Source: Acorus gramineus (Eukaryota > Streptophyta > Magnoliopsida > Acorales > Acoraceae). From it: a stretch of 64,000 nucleotides of DNA. Shown in pieces: positions 42,774 to 57,700 of the stretch. The stretch covers positions 186,001 to 250,000 of the forward strand of contig JAUJYN010000041.1 in assembly GCA_030737835.1 (NCBI GenBank), read 5' to 3'. Numbering within the stretch: position 1 is the stretch's first letter; each line of letters starts with the position of its first letter. The notes beneath the pieces were generated by a model. The model was not told the DNA's origin. It did not search any database and was given only the letters and a program-made list of their open reading frames with translations. The position numbers and the translations under genes are program-made.

Positions 42774-45700
42774 CTGCAATGCAGCAGCAACTTATGATCA
42801 CATCAAGTCTGGGAAAAATCAAATAGAAAGAACCTCTGTAACTTCAAAGTAACATAAATGAGTAGAGACTGAAACCAAATACATGGCCAGCCATGCATGT
42901 GCTTTCCCATGATAAGGGGAAAAAAAAAACTAGCTCTATAGACTATAACTATAAACCATACGGAATATACGTAACAGCTTGGTTTTATTTTTAAAACTTT
43001 TCGGAGTCCAAGTTACTAACACTAGGTCTAGACGCGTGAGTGGGCTCAAGGAACCTGGAAAACAAATTGAATCTAAAAATTTGTTTGTTTGAATAAAGAT
43101 AGGAACGGACCTCATCGTGATAGCTCAATAAAGTTTAAACATTTTGAAATACAATGCTAAAGTCAAGCTCATCAGCGTGGTGCAAGAGCACGAAAGCATA
43201 CCACTCGATGCCAATGCTTCCTTACTGGTGCTGATGGTAGTGTAGCTTCAACAAAGTAATCATGAGCATTGAATGCTACATAGATGTCTTCTCCCAGATT
43301 TTTGTCGTGGAGCCTGCATAATCAAATTCCCGTTAATGAGAATCTTCTCAGTGGTTCTCACATGTGTTAGAAATTGCCCCTGTAGAAATCTGGTTTAATT
43401 AAACAACACATCTAGTCTACTCAATTAGTGGATATGATATGGCTCACGTGAATGCAAGGAAATTGCTTTCATGGTTGTCCCATCTGTCCTCATGCCATGT
43501 GACATCTTTCTGCATGGAGTAACTTCAAAGATTAAATAGGCAAGTCAAAGAATATAGACCATCAGGGAACCACACAAGAAACTAGAAAACCAAGTAAAAC
43601 TCTAGTTTTGAACTACTACCCCCTTCCAGTCAAACCTGTATATTTCTGAGCTGATCTAGTCATGAATGCAGAATTTTATGAAATGAATAAAAATCACAAA
43701 ACTCGGTAAATTTCTAAAGTTCTATTTTCAAAAGAAAGATCCATAACTGAACATGGAAAATGGGATATAATTATCAACACCAGGAAGCCAAGACTTTAAG
43801 TGAAGTTTTACTTTGTCAAGGAAATTTTCATGTCTCAATATGGGATGCTTTTGGCGGAACTTTGCCATCTCCTTGAAAAATCTAAAGAGGCCACTTCTTT
43901 TAGCTTCCAGCTGCACTTGTATGAAAAAAGAACATGTAAGCATGTACTTGGAATTAAATGATTCTCAAATGACAAGCATACAAGACATTGTACCTGTCCC
44001 CATTGGAAATAATTAATAGCATTATCATGCCCATAACTATTGTTGTTTCCATATCTTGTATGGCCGTATTCATCTCCCATTAACATCATCGGTGTTCCCT
44101 ATAATCAAGAAGACAAATCTGTAGTATGAATAGAAAATTAAAAAGAAAAGAATCATATAATGTTTTCATTGAATGGTGCAAAAGCCATTGTGAGAGAGTG
44201 GAGAAATCAAATCAAAGCTACAAACAATTTCATGCAAGAAAATAGATTTAGTGTATTCTGTTAATAAATATAGGTTCATATTTGTTGAACATTCACTCTT
44301 GTTCATGGTTATTCCATAGTTGTTAGAGAGATCAATTTATTTTCTGGTAGGAATTTCCATCAAAGGCAAAACAAATTGTCTAAAACTAATGGCTAGCATC
44401 CCCCATGAACATTTAGTGACAAGAATAAAAGCAAATATTCAGCCATTGAGAATAATAGGGTTGACTTAATTTTAGTCATGTAAATAAAAGGAACGGGTGG
44501 AACATGGTATTAGAATACATGAATACAGGTGTCAATACAATGCAGGTCAGATTTAATTTGCCACACAAAAAGAAGGTAGACTAGAAAGTTGTGCATGTAT
44601 CGTTATTTGTTTTCAAGAAAAAAATCTCTTCCCCTACAAGACTTCCTTTGTCTTTCTAACTTATGGAGAAATATTTTTGTCCATCTAATCAGACTCCGTA
44701 ATAAGACTCCCTGCTAGGATACCACTAAGATTATATAGCTTACTAGGGCGATGTTTGGAAATGTGCTTAGGAAAGAGTTTTTAACTTAAAAACAGCTTTT
44801 GAAATCAATTTTTTAGAAAGCATACTTCTGTTAGATTCCTGAAAAGCTATCTTTTATGACCATAGTTATTTTTCACATTCTTCAAAAGTTGGGACCACGG
44901 GGGCATTTGTAAATGAGTTTGCATTAAGCATGATTCCTTCAAAAGAAAAATATTCAAAAGTTGTCTAAACTCATTTCCAAATGCTATCTAAGTAAATTGT
45001 GCATTCAGTAAGGGCATAGTTGTGTAAGCCCTCTGCACCCCATGCATCTGAAAAACAATACTACATGCGCAAGGTTCTTAAGATTTATCTTGTGTTGGGT
45101 TTCTACATGATCCCTCCATATCATGTCAAAGTTCTAAATCTTGGGACAAGTAGCAGTTTCAAGTATGGCCAAAAATGATACATGAAGTTAGCATGATCCT
45201 AGCGGCAGATAAGGATCTGAAACCTGTTCAATGTTTTTTGTATAAAAATCATATGGCGAAGCAACTCAAGGAACCCCTGCCCACATTGCCTGATCACTGG
45301 GTCATTGATAAATTTAGCAGTTAATAATCCCTCCGTTTACAAACTCACCTAACTTACTAAATGACTATAATGAAGGAAGTATTCCAGATCTGAATTTCAC
45401 AATAAACAGGCCATCAATGCTATGTTCAATATTTTCCATTGATGATGCTCAACCCCACTTCCACTTTTCCCCGTTATATATATGAAATTGGATATTTATA
45501 AAAAGGAATTAACCATGAATTGTCCTTTCCAAATCTCTCTTTTTATCTTCCCCTGAACCAAAGAGGTCCTTTTACAAGCAATATACATGGATTACATGTA
45601 GAAATGGCTTCTCATGTCTATAGAAACCTGGGTGTATTTCTTCCAAGCAATAAAACATAAGTTTTGAACAACTTTCTTATCTATATCTTCCACTCAGAGT

Positions 45701-48700
45701 GACAATTTTTTTGAGAGATATTGGTTATATCAATCTATTATTGAGCAATATACACAGCTCACATATATGCAGATATTTTTCTTATGAGCAAGATAATGAC
45801 AAGAGTCCCATGTTGTCATATGGCGTATGCATATTAAACACATCAATAAGTAGAGTAAATCAATATGATACAGTATAAATTGATAATATTATAGGCTTCA
45901 TATCGGACATATGGAATCCAACATGTGAAAAAACAAACATATTTTCCATTGTAATATACTGCATACCACATATGGCTTTGTCTAACTTAAAAAAAAAAGA
46001 TTATGTCGACAATATTTTCTCTCCTTTTATGATAAATTATAGAAAATTTTGCAAGCTGAAATTCTCACATATGTAAACATATTAAGAGAAGCTCAACGAG
46101 TTACAGAAATAGCCACCTGTGATATCATTAAAGCTAGGTGAAAATTCTTCATTTGTCGAGATCGTAAAGCAATGATATTAACATCTGTTGTCTCACCTGT
46201 GTGCATATGAAAAACAATCAAGATATTAAGACAAAAGATATTAATTTATGTAACTCAAACACTGAGTGGGTGACAAAACAGTACAAATGCAAATGCAATT
46301 AATACTAGCACAATAATACGACAACACGGCACTTTAAAGGACATCGTAAAAACATACATAAAATCATTGCAGTAAATATGCAACAGAAAGATGCTACAAG
46401 GCAATGGCTATCAATGATATTTGTTACCTTCACAACCACAGTTCCAACTAAGATTATCATTGCTTCCATCATTGCCACCTTCTCCATTTGCATCATTGTG
46501 CTACATAACAAACACATAAGGTAAAGTTGAAATTCTTTGAAACTTCCAGAATTTATTTTTTCATTCTCAGAGTTCAGTGTAGCAATACCTTAAAGTTGTA
46601 AGAAACAAGGTCATACAATGTAAAACCATCATGTGCGATGACAAAATTTACACTATGGTAAGGCTTGCGCTTGTTTACCTGTTCAAGAAGCTTTTTTTAG
46701 AAACTTTGACATTTACAGAGATCGACGAGAACAAGACAACTGTATGACAGTAAAATAAATCAATCCAAAATGTAATCTTTATCTAGTGCAGATAGTGGCA
46801 CCAGATGAGCATTGACTCTTAAACAGTATGGTAGTTTTGTTGAGCATGCAACCATGCTGGTGATAACTGAGGCAGGACAGAATAAACAAAAAAGAGTAGT
46901 TTTACGTGGGAGAAAAAAAAATTAAGTTAATAAGAAACATATGACTGCACCAGTTCAATGAAATAAAAGAAAGGATATTCAGATGTGCCATCCACAGTAA
47001 TGAAATAGGCAAATGGAAGAGCAAGTAACACAAGTAGCATGTAGTGTACTTGCTACTACCCTGAAAGAAAACAAAATTACACACCAATCTCTTCAAGTAT
47101 TTCAATAAATATACTTAGATAAATAGAATAATTACCAGTGACAGGAATAGTAACATCACTTTGACAAGGCAACCAAAAGACTTAAAACCACTAGACAGCT
47201 GAATATATCCACAAAATTTTACACCCACTAATGGATGAAGACAGAGTATCACAAAAGTGACATTATTTAATTCCCTTCCTGAGTCGCTCCATTATATGGA
47301 CATTAAGGGTGCAAATTTGGTTGGTTAAACCAAATCAGAGCCGATCCGATTTTTTTCAGGTTGGCTCAATATTGGTTTGGTTCATATATGGGTTGGAAAA
47401 ATTAATAAACCGATCTAATTTGGTTTGGGTTGGTTTCATTTATAAAAAAAAACACATTAATTTTTAAACTATGATTATTTATAGTCAATATTCATTTAAT
47501 TCATACTTTTCATATTATAAAAATACATTGTTGTCCATTATACTACTAATATCCATAAAAAAGAATTACTAACATACACCAACAATCATTTTTGGTTTGA
47601 TTCAGTTTGGTCCAGGTTGATCAAAAATGTCAGCTCGGAGCGAGGAGACAACAAGATCAAGTAAAGCCAACTAATTGGTGGGCAATCTTTGATATAAAAG
47701 TGTCAGAAATGAAGTCATTGGCGTCATAATATAAAACCACGTTCAATATATCGATTTTCATGGCCAAAACGCAATTATTTAGCAAACGTGGACGTCACCA
47801 CTAAAACCTTGTTATATCGTTGATATATCAATCTTGATCGTTATATCGACAATATATCAATTATCAGGTCAGGTGGCTAACATGACGTCATCGCTAAAAC
47901 CTCGATATATCGTCGATATATCGATCTTGATAGCTATATCGACGATATATCGATAATGTGGCCAACCCGACCCGATTAATTATTTTTATTAAAAAAAATA
48001 TTGCCATTGGGGTCCACTGACCCAACGTTTAAACATTAAAGGGGTTTTAAAAAACCCCGCCACCTTTTTTTTCATTTTAACCCCCCATTTCCCTATCCTA
48101 TAAATACCTCTACGATCCTTCATTTTCATCACAACAACTCAACAATCTTCTTCTCTACTACTCAATCTCTTCTACACACTCTCTACTATTTACATTTGGG
48201 CGCGTCTATCCCCACCAAGCATTTCCCTCAACCCACCAATCAAAAAAAAAAAAAAAACGGTGTTTTTTCTGTTCTCACCAATTCGACCAAACTTGGTCGT
48301 AACTTTAAGTTTTGGGCGACCGAAATTAGTCGTCATTTTATATTTTGGGCGACCTAATTTGGTCGCCATTTCAGGTTTCGAGCGACCGAACTTGGTCGAA
48401 CAGGGTTTGTGATAAAATTTATAATTTTTTTTTTTTGGAAACCTAATCCCATGACGTGTATTCTCCTAGGAGGATCCTTCATGCCACTCCAAGTCTGAGT
48501 TGTATTGTAGGGAGAATCAATCATTATTCTTAAATGTAGAACATAAGAACAATTTTTTTTATATAAGTGACGGACAAATTTTCAAAAGCCAAATATAAAA
48601 TGTGTTTGGATTAACTGGTATGTTTTTTTGTTTTCAACCAAAGAATCTGCTTAACGACGAATTCAAACGAAGCTTAAAAATTATATATATTTGTCTAATC

Positions 48701-51700
48701 AGATATTTTTTCTATAAAAATTTTAATTAATTGAAAGTATACCTACTTACATTTTTTTTCAGTCTCTTAGTTGTTGTTAGGATAAAAGAATAAATGTAGA
48801 ATATGATAGATAAATTAAAAAATTTATTTGTTTACAAAGAATAGGTAGATATAATTCTGGATCCTGTTCGACCAATTTTGGTCGCCCAAAACCTGAAATG
48901 ACGACCAAGTCCGGTCGCCCAAAACCTGAAATGGCAACCAAGTTCGGTTGACCTGGATTGGTGGGAACAACCAAACACCGGTTTTTTTTTTTTATGGTGG
49001 GTTAAGGGAAATGTTTGGTGGGGATAGACGTGCCCATTACATTTAGCAAACAAATTTTCCCAAAAACCCCTAAATCCCCCAAAAATTCAAAAAAACATAA
49101 AAAAATATTCAAAATTCCCCCAAAAATCCTAAAACAAAAAACCTACTTGGTGGAGCAATTGATGGACTACTCGGAGGACTTTGGTGGAGTTCTCAAATTT
49201 CCTCAAATTTAAAGTATAAATTGTAAATTTATTACTTCATGTTGTAGTTATACATTTTTATTTCATACCAAAACTATTTAAAATATTCATAATATGATAT
49301 GAAATTATTGTTCTTCATTTTCCTTTTTTTTCACATTTTTTTCTTTTTTTTCTTTCATTTTTTGGTCAAAAAAAAAATCCAAATTGATATATGGATTTTG
49401 GGTGGTAATCGATATATCGATTTTTTCAATATTTTGAACATTGATTGGCATTGAGGATTCTAGTCCTCATTTGTCATTTCACCTGCATCAACATGAAAGC
49501 GGATTTGAATTACTTTTGAACTGAGGATTCTATTGATCCCAAATTAAACTGGCAACTAATTTTCAAATTTTCCCCCTTCAAACAACTCCACATCAAGAAG
49601 AGGAATAGGGTAGAAGAGAATAAACCTAACGTTCTGGTGCATAAAAAAAAATAGAGAATGATTGCTTGGGTTGTAAAAGAAACCATGACACTATGATTTG
49701 ATATCTCTAGATCACGTTACAGATGATGATGGATAGACCATAGATGCATGAGATGTAGAGTTTTATGAAGAAGGTGTGCTTTTTTTTAAAATGAAAACTT
49801 GGAGGCCAGCTACCACCTTATATTGAGTATAAAGGAGTACAGGCCGCGAGAACATGATACAAAACAGAAAAATAGAATGAAAGAAATAAACAAATGTCTG
49901 AGTCAGCAATCAAGGCGTGTACAGACTCTAATCCCACTCCACACCAAATTACATGGCACCACTCACAAGCTTTCCCCGGATTAAGAAAGTGAGTCCTTGC
50001 AATGGGGAAAAGTGAAGCATTGAGTATTCAAGCAGAAGATGGATGAGTAAGATCCAGATGATTCACCTCTATGTACCAATCTGAGAGAGAGAGATAGAGA
50101 GAGGGAGAGAGAGAGAGAGACCACGAATATATTCAAGGAGAACTTCCCACACACAAGAATAAAAGATAAAGGAGAAATACAGGTGGACAAGGATATTATA
50201 GAAGAAGCAGAAGACGATGAATTTCTAGCGGAGGGCTTGGAAACTATACAACCAGGTTTATTTTTTACCATACACACAAAAAGGGATTTACTTTGATGAA
50301 GACAATGATGGTAGAGACGCAGATAGTGGTGATGTTTCCTGATAGATTTAAGAAGAGATTGTTGAGCATATGACTTCCTCACGTGGATATTATTACTGGT
50401 AATATAATTTTGCACTTGGGAGACCTGACCTACTGTAATGTTTTCCAGCAATAGGATGTGATAAAATTGAAGGTGGATTCATTTCTCGTAGCATGCTATC
50501 AAATTTCCCTATCCTTCAATTTGGATACACTCAATTGCTTATGTAATCTATGCACCACATACCTCTAATGCAATCTTGTTAACAATGAAGAATAAGATGC
50601 CTTTTCATACTTCTAAGTTTTGAATTCATGTTTAAATTTTTTTCATGTTATGCAATTAAAATATCTTATTCATCATCTATTCCTAGTTTCTCACCCTTTT
50701 TATTTTAGTTTCTGACTTAAAGAAAAACACAAAGTGCAATCGCATATGTAGTACATGCGGCTGCACCTACTTTTGGAAGGCGGACCAAATATATGATCCC
50801 TACAACTCTTTAAAACACTTATCTGAACACCCTCTGAAGAGCAAAGACAATGCCAATGGTCAGAATCAATAAAAATGCTTTTCAAATTTTTATATAATAC
50901 AATTGTTTCAAGTCTCACTAGGTTTGTATCCTAGTGAAGCTGCTATCATAGGATCCTTTAAACTTGGTTTTTATTCCATCAGTTAACCAACTTACACTAT
51001 ATCAGACAATACAAGATACAAACCAGTTACCTGTCGTGTATCTTAAATATGATCCATCTTCCCAGTTCAGTTTATTTGGAGAAAGGAAGTGTGAAAGAAA
51101 AATCTACATTAAAAGGAAAAATCATAACAAGATCATGACTTGAAGGACAAAATCATAAAACTAACCGATCATGAGAGGAGCAGATAATAAAGAGAAACAC
51201 GAAACAGAATTGAACATAGAGAAGTAGAAAAGTTCAATCAGAAAACATTGTCATTTGCAAAAAAAAATTGGCTACAACAATGCAATTTTTTTGAAGAGAA
51301 TGACACATCAGATCAAAGTAAATTGAATTACACCAGAGTAACCTTGTATAAGTCGGCTGACCCAGCCAAACGAGTTGCCAAGCTCCCCTTCATGCCCTGG
51401 TCACCCTATGAACAACAAAATAATCACTAAAAAATGAATTCACTAATTTTCATAGAGAATTCAAGAATCAATGCCAATTGGAAAAATATATAAGAACACT
51501 ATACAATAACAATTCTACTCATCCATTTGTTTCTACATACGCTAAAACACCGGATTCAGACACATTTAAATCTTTTTACTGGACAAGTGAAGTATAAAAC
51601 CATGATCCTGAGTATTAGGAATTGTTATTGTATTGATTATTTGTAAAACTAATAGGTCATGTAGAAAAGAAGAGACAAAAATCTCATATGGGCCCTAAAC

Positions 51701-54700
51701 TCCAGAAATCCAGATTGCATATTTCATGACTTGGAGATCTTCCATACTTCGAGATCTTCTGTTTGGTTCTATTTCATATCTCTCTAGTAGAACTCCTATA
51801 AAACACATGATGTGTCCCATTTTCCTCCTCAAACAATCTCATATGGTCCCTAAACTCCAGAAATCCAGATTGCATATTTTAAGATCATAAAAAGAAGAGG
51901 AAAATTAGAAGAGAAGAGACAAACAGAAATTAAAAAGGCGCATCCACAAAGTAAAAATGTTAGGTCTAGTAGAATTAAGTAAAAATATGTTCCAATACAA
52001 TCAATCATGATAAAAACAACATAAAATGGCTATTATTTTGATACTCATCAAATTTTGAAAAAACTGCACATACAAAAAGCAAAACAAAACAGAGGACCAA
52101 CAAGAACGCCCAAACTAGAGCGCAGTGGAAAGAGATATCTACCGACACCCCAATCCGAGCCCCCCCCCCCCCCAACAGAATACCACTACTACTCAATGAC
52201 ATACAACGCCGCATATACAACACACTCCCTCAATAAATATACCCAGCCTTTGATGAACCGAATGGTCGAGATGTTCTCCACATAAAGCACAACCCCTATA
52301 AAGATAATCTTGTTGTGCTAAACCATATAGCTTGAACCACTGCCAATAGAAGACTGAGATATCTTTGCTTTCACACTCCTATCGCCCCTCTACTTTAGCC
52401 TCTTCCCTGCTGATCACATTCCTTCCAAGGTAATAAACTCCATCACCATCCCTGTGGCTGCAGCCAACCATGTTTAGATCTGTTGAGCCATCGAACAGCG
52501 AACAGACAGGTGCCTCGTGGTATCATCCTCCACATGACACAACTACATGACTTGTCTTCAATAGCTTTGTAGGACTTTGTAAGCAACTTGTTCTGATACA
52601 CATACCACATATAAGCCTTTCCCTTCAGCAGGAATTTGAATCCCCACACCTCTTTGGATTTGAGCGCCATATATCTAAGTCTTGGTCTCTCTCTCCACCA
52701 CCTATAACATCTACGGACGGACCCCATCATCAACTGGGGCTTCCAAACAAACCCTCTGTGAGCACAGCCTCCTGAAGCTCAGTAAGCAACGCCAATGCAC
52801 GCTTTGCTCTCCCCCAATCCAATCTTGACTCACCAAACTCTCTTTCTCACCACCAGATCGTTTCTCCTTGAAAGACATATCTCCACACCAATCATCATGC
52901 TAAAAATAAAAAATAAGTCTCCCACCCCGACTTTTCATCTGATAGCTTCTCTGAAAATACCAGCTACAGAGCTGATGCCTTTCCTGATCGAAGACAACCT
53001 CAAAGGTCTCGCCAGGAATTTGTCCGCCTACAAGCCACTACACCTGTATTTGTCCCCTAGCACCTGACACCACATCTGATTCCTTCCTCAAGCCACTTCC
53101 AAAGCCATTTGCAAAGCAATGCCGAATTCTCGTCCTCCGGGTTCAAAATATCAGCCCTCCATCTCGCTGCTGCAAGTCTCATCCCATCTAACCAAATGCA
53201 CTTGCATCCCAAGTTGTTTGAATGCATGAAAGCATGACACCCTATTCTTACTGGTAGAATTATGACACATTATTAACGCTTTCGATATTATACCATAACC
53301 AGATTGTCAGTTTGAGGAAAAAATGACTTGTCATGCAATTGGAACCGCAACTTTTTTCTATTATTTATGGTTTGCATGCTGAATCACCTAGGTGTCTCCA
53401 TTTCTCTCTCACAAATGTGATTCATATACAGGCTATTCAACCCTCAAGAGAACAAAAAAAAAATCAATACTATTTCACCTTTATGAATTGTCTGATATCA
53501 TCACGGTATTTCCCATTCCATTCAGCCCACCTGCAAAAAAGAATACAGCAAAGTGAAATATCTGCGCAGGAAAATTATTGTACATGAAAACAAGAAAAGC
53601 CCCCTTATGGAATATAAAGAACAAAAAGATAAAAGAGATGATTTCAATTTCTGTTTTTTTTAAATTGGTCCCCCGCTAGATTTGATCCCCTGCCCTCCTT
53701 TTCAGATAAGGAGGTGCTAACCGGCTAACCAAAACTAGGTTTGCTACCAGATGACTCCATTATGCAATAATAATGTAAAGGATGATGCTTCAAGGGGTAT
53801 AAAGATTAAATCACTACCAGTTAGTGCTTGAGAGCGATATGGTGAAGAGATGTGGTTTGATGCTTGAAACAGGGTTTTGGACAGCCCTGACCATTTGCAA
53901 TATGGGTCAATCGACAAGGGTCACGGGTCAGTTTTGTTTCCCGTTTAGGGTATGCTACCTAGATCGGAAGGGGGTCTTATGGCCTCTGCAGAGATTTATT
54001 TACTCAGAAAAAATCAGTTGAGGGTCATGTGGCCCATGTGGGGCCGGGGAACCTTGGAGGAGATAGGTTGATGCAAATTGAAAATAGGTTGTTTTGATTT
54101 TTATAATTTTATTAGTTTAGATAATTAATTGTTGGGTTTTTGTTATGTAACCACAGATTTTATCTGTGGATTTGAAAATAAGTTGTTAGGATTTGTTAAA
54201 CTCATAAACACTCAAGTTATTAGGATAATGAGATGTTAAGTGGTTAGTATATTTGGTTGTTGAGTGTTATTGGAGATATAGATTAGATATTATCCATTCT
54301 CAACAAATTTTGAGGTCTATAAATAGGACTTCTTTGTTGAGGGGAAGGCAATTTAGTTTTTTATAATCATTTCTTTTAGTTTAAAAGAGGCCTTTGATAC
54401 TCTTTTGATTTTCTTTTTTAGGGTTTTGTGAAGCAATAAAGTTTTTCTATTTGCCAGATCCCTCTCTTAAAGGTTCTCCTTCTTTCCTCCTTGACCTGCA
54501 TCAATTAGTATCAGAGCTTGAGCTTCCATTTCAAATAAAAGATACTGACATAGGCATTATAGAAGAGGTATCAATACTCGCCCAAACCCCAGAAACCTCC
54601 AAACAACTTATTCTTGGATTACCATTTTCGCTCCCACTAATGATACGCTTGAATCCCCCACACAAGTGGTTTCCCAATCTTTAATGAAACGCCACCAAGA

Positions 54701-57700
54701 TTTTCACCGGTATGCGACGACCGCCTTGCTTCCTAAGTCTCCTCCCCACAGGCCATCTAGTGTATTGAAACCCACTACCAACCCATAGTTGTGCGGAGCC
54801 TAGCCCAATTTTGCCTCACCACCGGATATAAATGAATAAGTGCATAGTGATTTCCTCAGCACCTTCCCAAAAGCAGCATAGCTTCTCCTCGTTTGGGGCC
54901 CACTTTGCCCTATAGGATTTTGTGAGTATCTTGTCTTCGTATATGAGCTACAACAAGGCCTTAACCATGACCAGGAACTTGAATCCCCAAACTTCTTTCA
55001 ATTTCTTTGCAATCTCCCTGACACGAGGTATGTCCCTCCTTAGCCATCGGTAACACCTCCGCACCGAAAAATCCATCCTTGGTTGTGGCTTTCACACTAA
55101 TTCATCCTGCATCCCTCTCTTTAACGGAACATTATAAATCTTAGCAAGCAAAGCCTCACTAAACCATCTTTAGAGATTGCCAACTCAAAACAACCTCGGG
55201 AATCTGACTTTTAAGTGGCCCCTCCACACACCAAGTTTCGTGCCAGAAGTAATCAATGGAACCCCCACCATTTCTCCAAGCAATCGTCGCCAAGGAGGAG
55301 TATGTCAAACTGTTAATGCCACTTCATATTAGGGACAAACTCTGTCATTCCACTACGAATCTCCTCATCTGGAGGGCACTGCAGCCATATCTGTCACCTG
55401 TAACCTCACACCACATATAAAACATGTCTTTCAATCAACACCACAGCCATATGCACAACAAAGGCTTGTTCATGTCCTCAAGGTTCAACATTCCTGCACC
55501 TCTTTCTCTATTTAATTTAAAGCATTTGGATTCTAAAGCTTTTCTCCATATTTCTATCTTATCTCGAAGTCCATACCTATGTAGCTATTTCACAAAAAAA
55601 AAAATCAGTTTCATGGATATTTTGTTATCACATAATACCTCCAATTGCACTCTCCACTTTAACCACCATTTTTATTCCTATGAATCATGTCCTCCTCAAT
55701 TTCACCTTCCTTGTGAATAATTGATCCCCAATAACAAGAATGTCCATTCGTGAGTATCTATCATCTGCCAATACAGGCTATACAATTGTTTTTTTTTTCT
55801 TGTCTTCTTTTAAAATTGTCTTATAAACCCCATTTTTGTTCTACTTATTTTGAAGCTTCTAGATTCTAAAGCCTTTTTCTCCATCTTTCTATTTTAGCAC
55901 CAAGTCTACCACCTACTTAGATATTTAGTGATAATCCCATGAATAATAGCACAGATAAACATATATTTACCCCCCTGTAGGGATGAAATTAAATTATTGA
56001 AGGTAAAACTTACCAGATTCGTGCATCCAATATCTGTGCACATTATATTTCATTAATATCTTCTTTATATGCACAATTTTTTGTCATATGGCAAAGATTT
56101 ACAGATATTAAACAACTGCAAACACCTGGAACCATGAATTTTAAACACAGCTCACAACAATCAACTTAAAAGTTCTATGCTATAAAAAAGAAAATATGTA
56201 TAGCTCTAAAAGTTCATAGTTGAGATAGAACAAAAAATGAACTTCCAATGCTGCAAAATGTGGAAAAAAATTGGTTTAAAATATGACAAGTCATTGTAAG
56301 GAACTAACACAAAATAAATAAAAGCTATATGAAAAATACAATATTGAACAAGACCTGTCCCAGTTTGGGAATCTTCCCACTAGATATAGTCCTCCACAGT
56401 CCCAGGGTTCAGCTATTATTTTACACCTCGACAGAACTGCATCTTTAGCTATTGCCTGATCATCAAATCACACTACAATAAACAACAGTGCATTGTTACT
56501 CTTTATTAACGGAATGAAAGATTGTAAAACAACCCAAGGTTTAGCAATGCCATGTAGGATATCCAGAGTAAAGAAGCTTCTTCAAGGAGCTCTTGTTGCT
56601 ATTTAATATGATATGCGTAATTGTGTTGTATTTGTCTTGTTTGGGTGCTTATTGACAAATTTGAAATTTGGGTATCCATTTTCTCATTTATTCTATATTG
56701 TAATGTTTCTTACTGCTTGCTCGAAATTTCTTTGTTATGTGAATTTTATTTTCTATACTACTTCAATTAAATACTTCATTGCATACTTATAGTTCTGGGG
56801 TTCCCTCTAAATTTTATATATATGAAGCACAATATGGCTGTGGCATCCCACGCACGCTGAAAAAGAAATGGAGAGAGAATAAAACATGCAGCGAATACAA
56901 CTAGTTCAGATTTCTAATACCATGGTTCACGCACTAGTAAAATGGAGAGGAGTTACTGAAGTGCCTCAACCCAGCAACATGCCGATTTTCAACCGAAAAA
57001 CCGAAAGTGCTAGAACACAATTTTCCATTATTCCATAAAACTATGTAGACCACTCCCTAAAACCCAGCTTTCCTCTCTCCCAGAATTGTTTGACATATAC
57101 ACATGACAATGTTACACTCTTAATTTTTTTAAAATCATTTTTTATGTCCCATTAAAATCTGAACGTGTAAGAATAGTAATTTAATATCTTTAATGTAGAT
57201 CAATTAACTGAATCATATATGTCCTTTAGTTCAGATAAATGAGAGAACTTCATAATATAAAACTTTCAGCTTTCAAAGATCTACAAGGATCTGAACGAAA
57301 GTCAACTCTTATTATAATCAGATGAAACTTCACATGCTATATAATCTACAAATCATATTTCTTGCACTAAATAACTATCTCACTTCACAGTGTGTAAAGT
57401 ACAATTCATACACATTATTCAACCAACACAACATAGAAATGTTTCTACGGATATAAATGTCAATTGCAACCAACTCCATAAAAAACTCTTTCTTAAACTT
57501 CAATTGTGACTAATTACCCCAAAATCAATCATTTATGACTACTGAAATCCAAACATTGAAACAAAGTACCTAAACAATCAGATTAGATCAGCATTAAATT
57601 ATAACCTTTCACTGTATATAAAAAACATTTCACACGGAAATGATATAAGAAAGACCTTCCAAATTTCATCAAATCTGACCTAACTCTTTGCATATTATTC

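Noticed and set aside
48260..48420. GGTCGCC-type repeats considered as a satellite or coding repeat
   Set aside because: Only three units per arm, and they are mirrored in the opposite arm of a foldback element, so they are part of that element rather than a free satellite or a protein repeat.
51000..51090. Minus-strand stretch reading [13 protein letters not shown] before a GTAACT donor, considered as an extra isoamylase exon
   Set aside because: The flanking isoamylase exons already join in frame without it and no isoamylase has this segment there; the splice acceptor is poor.
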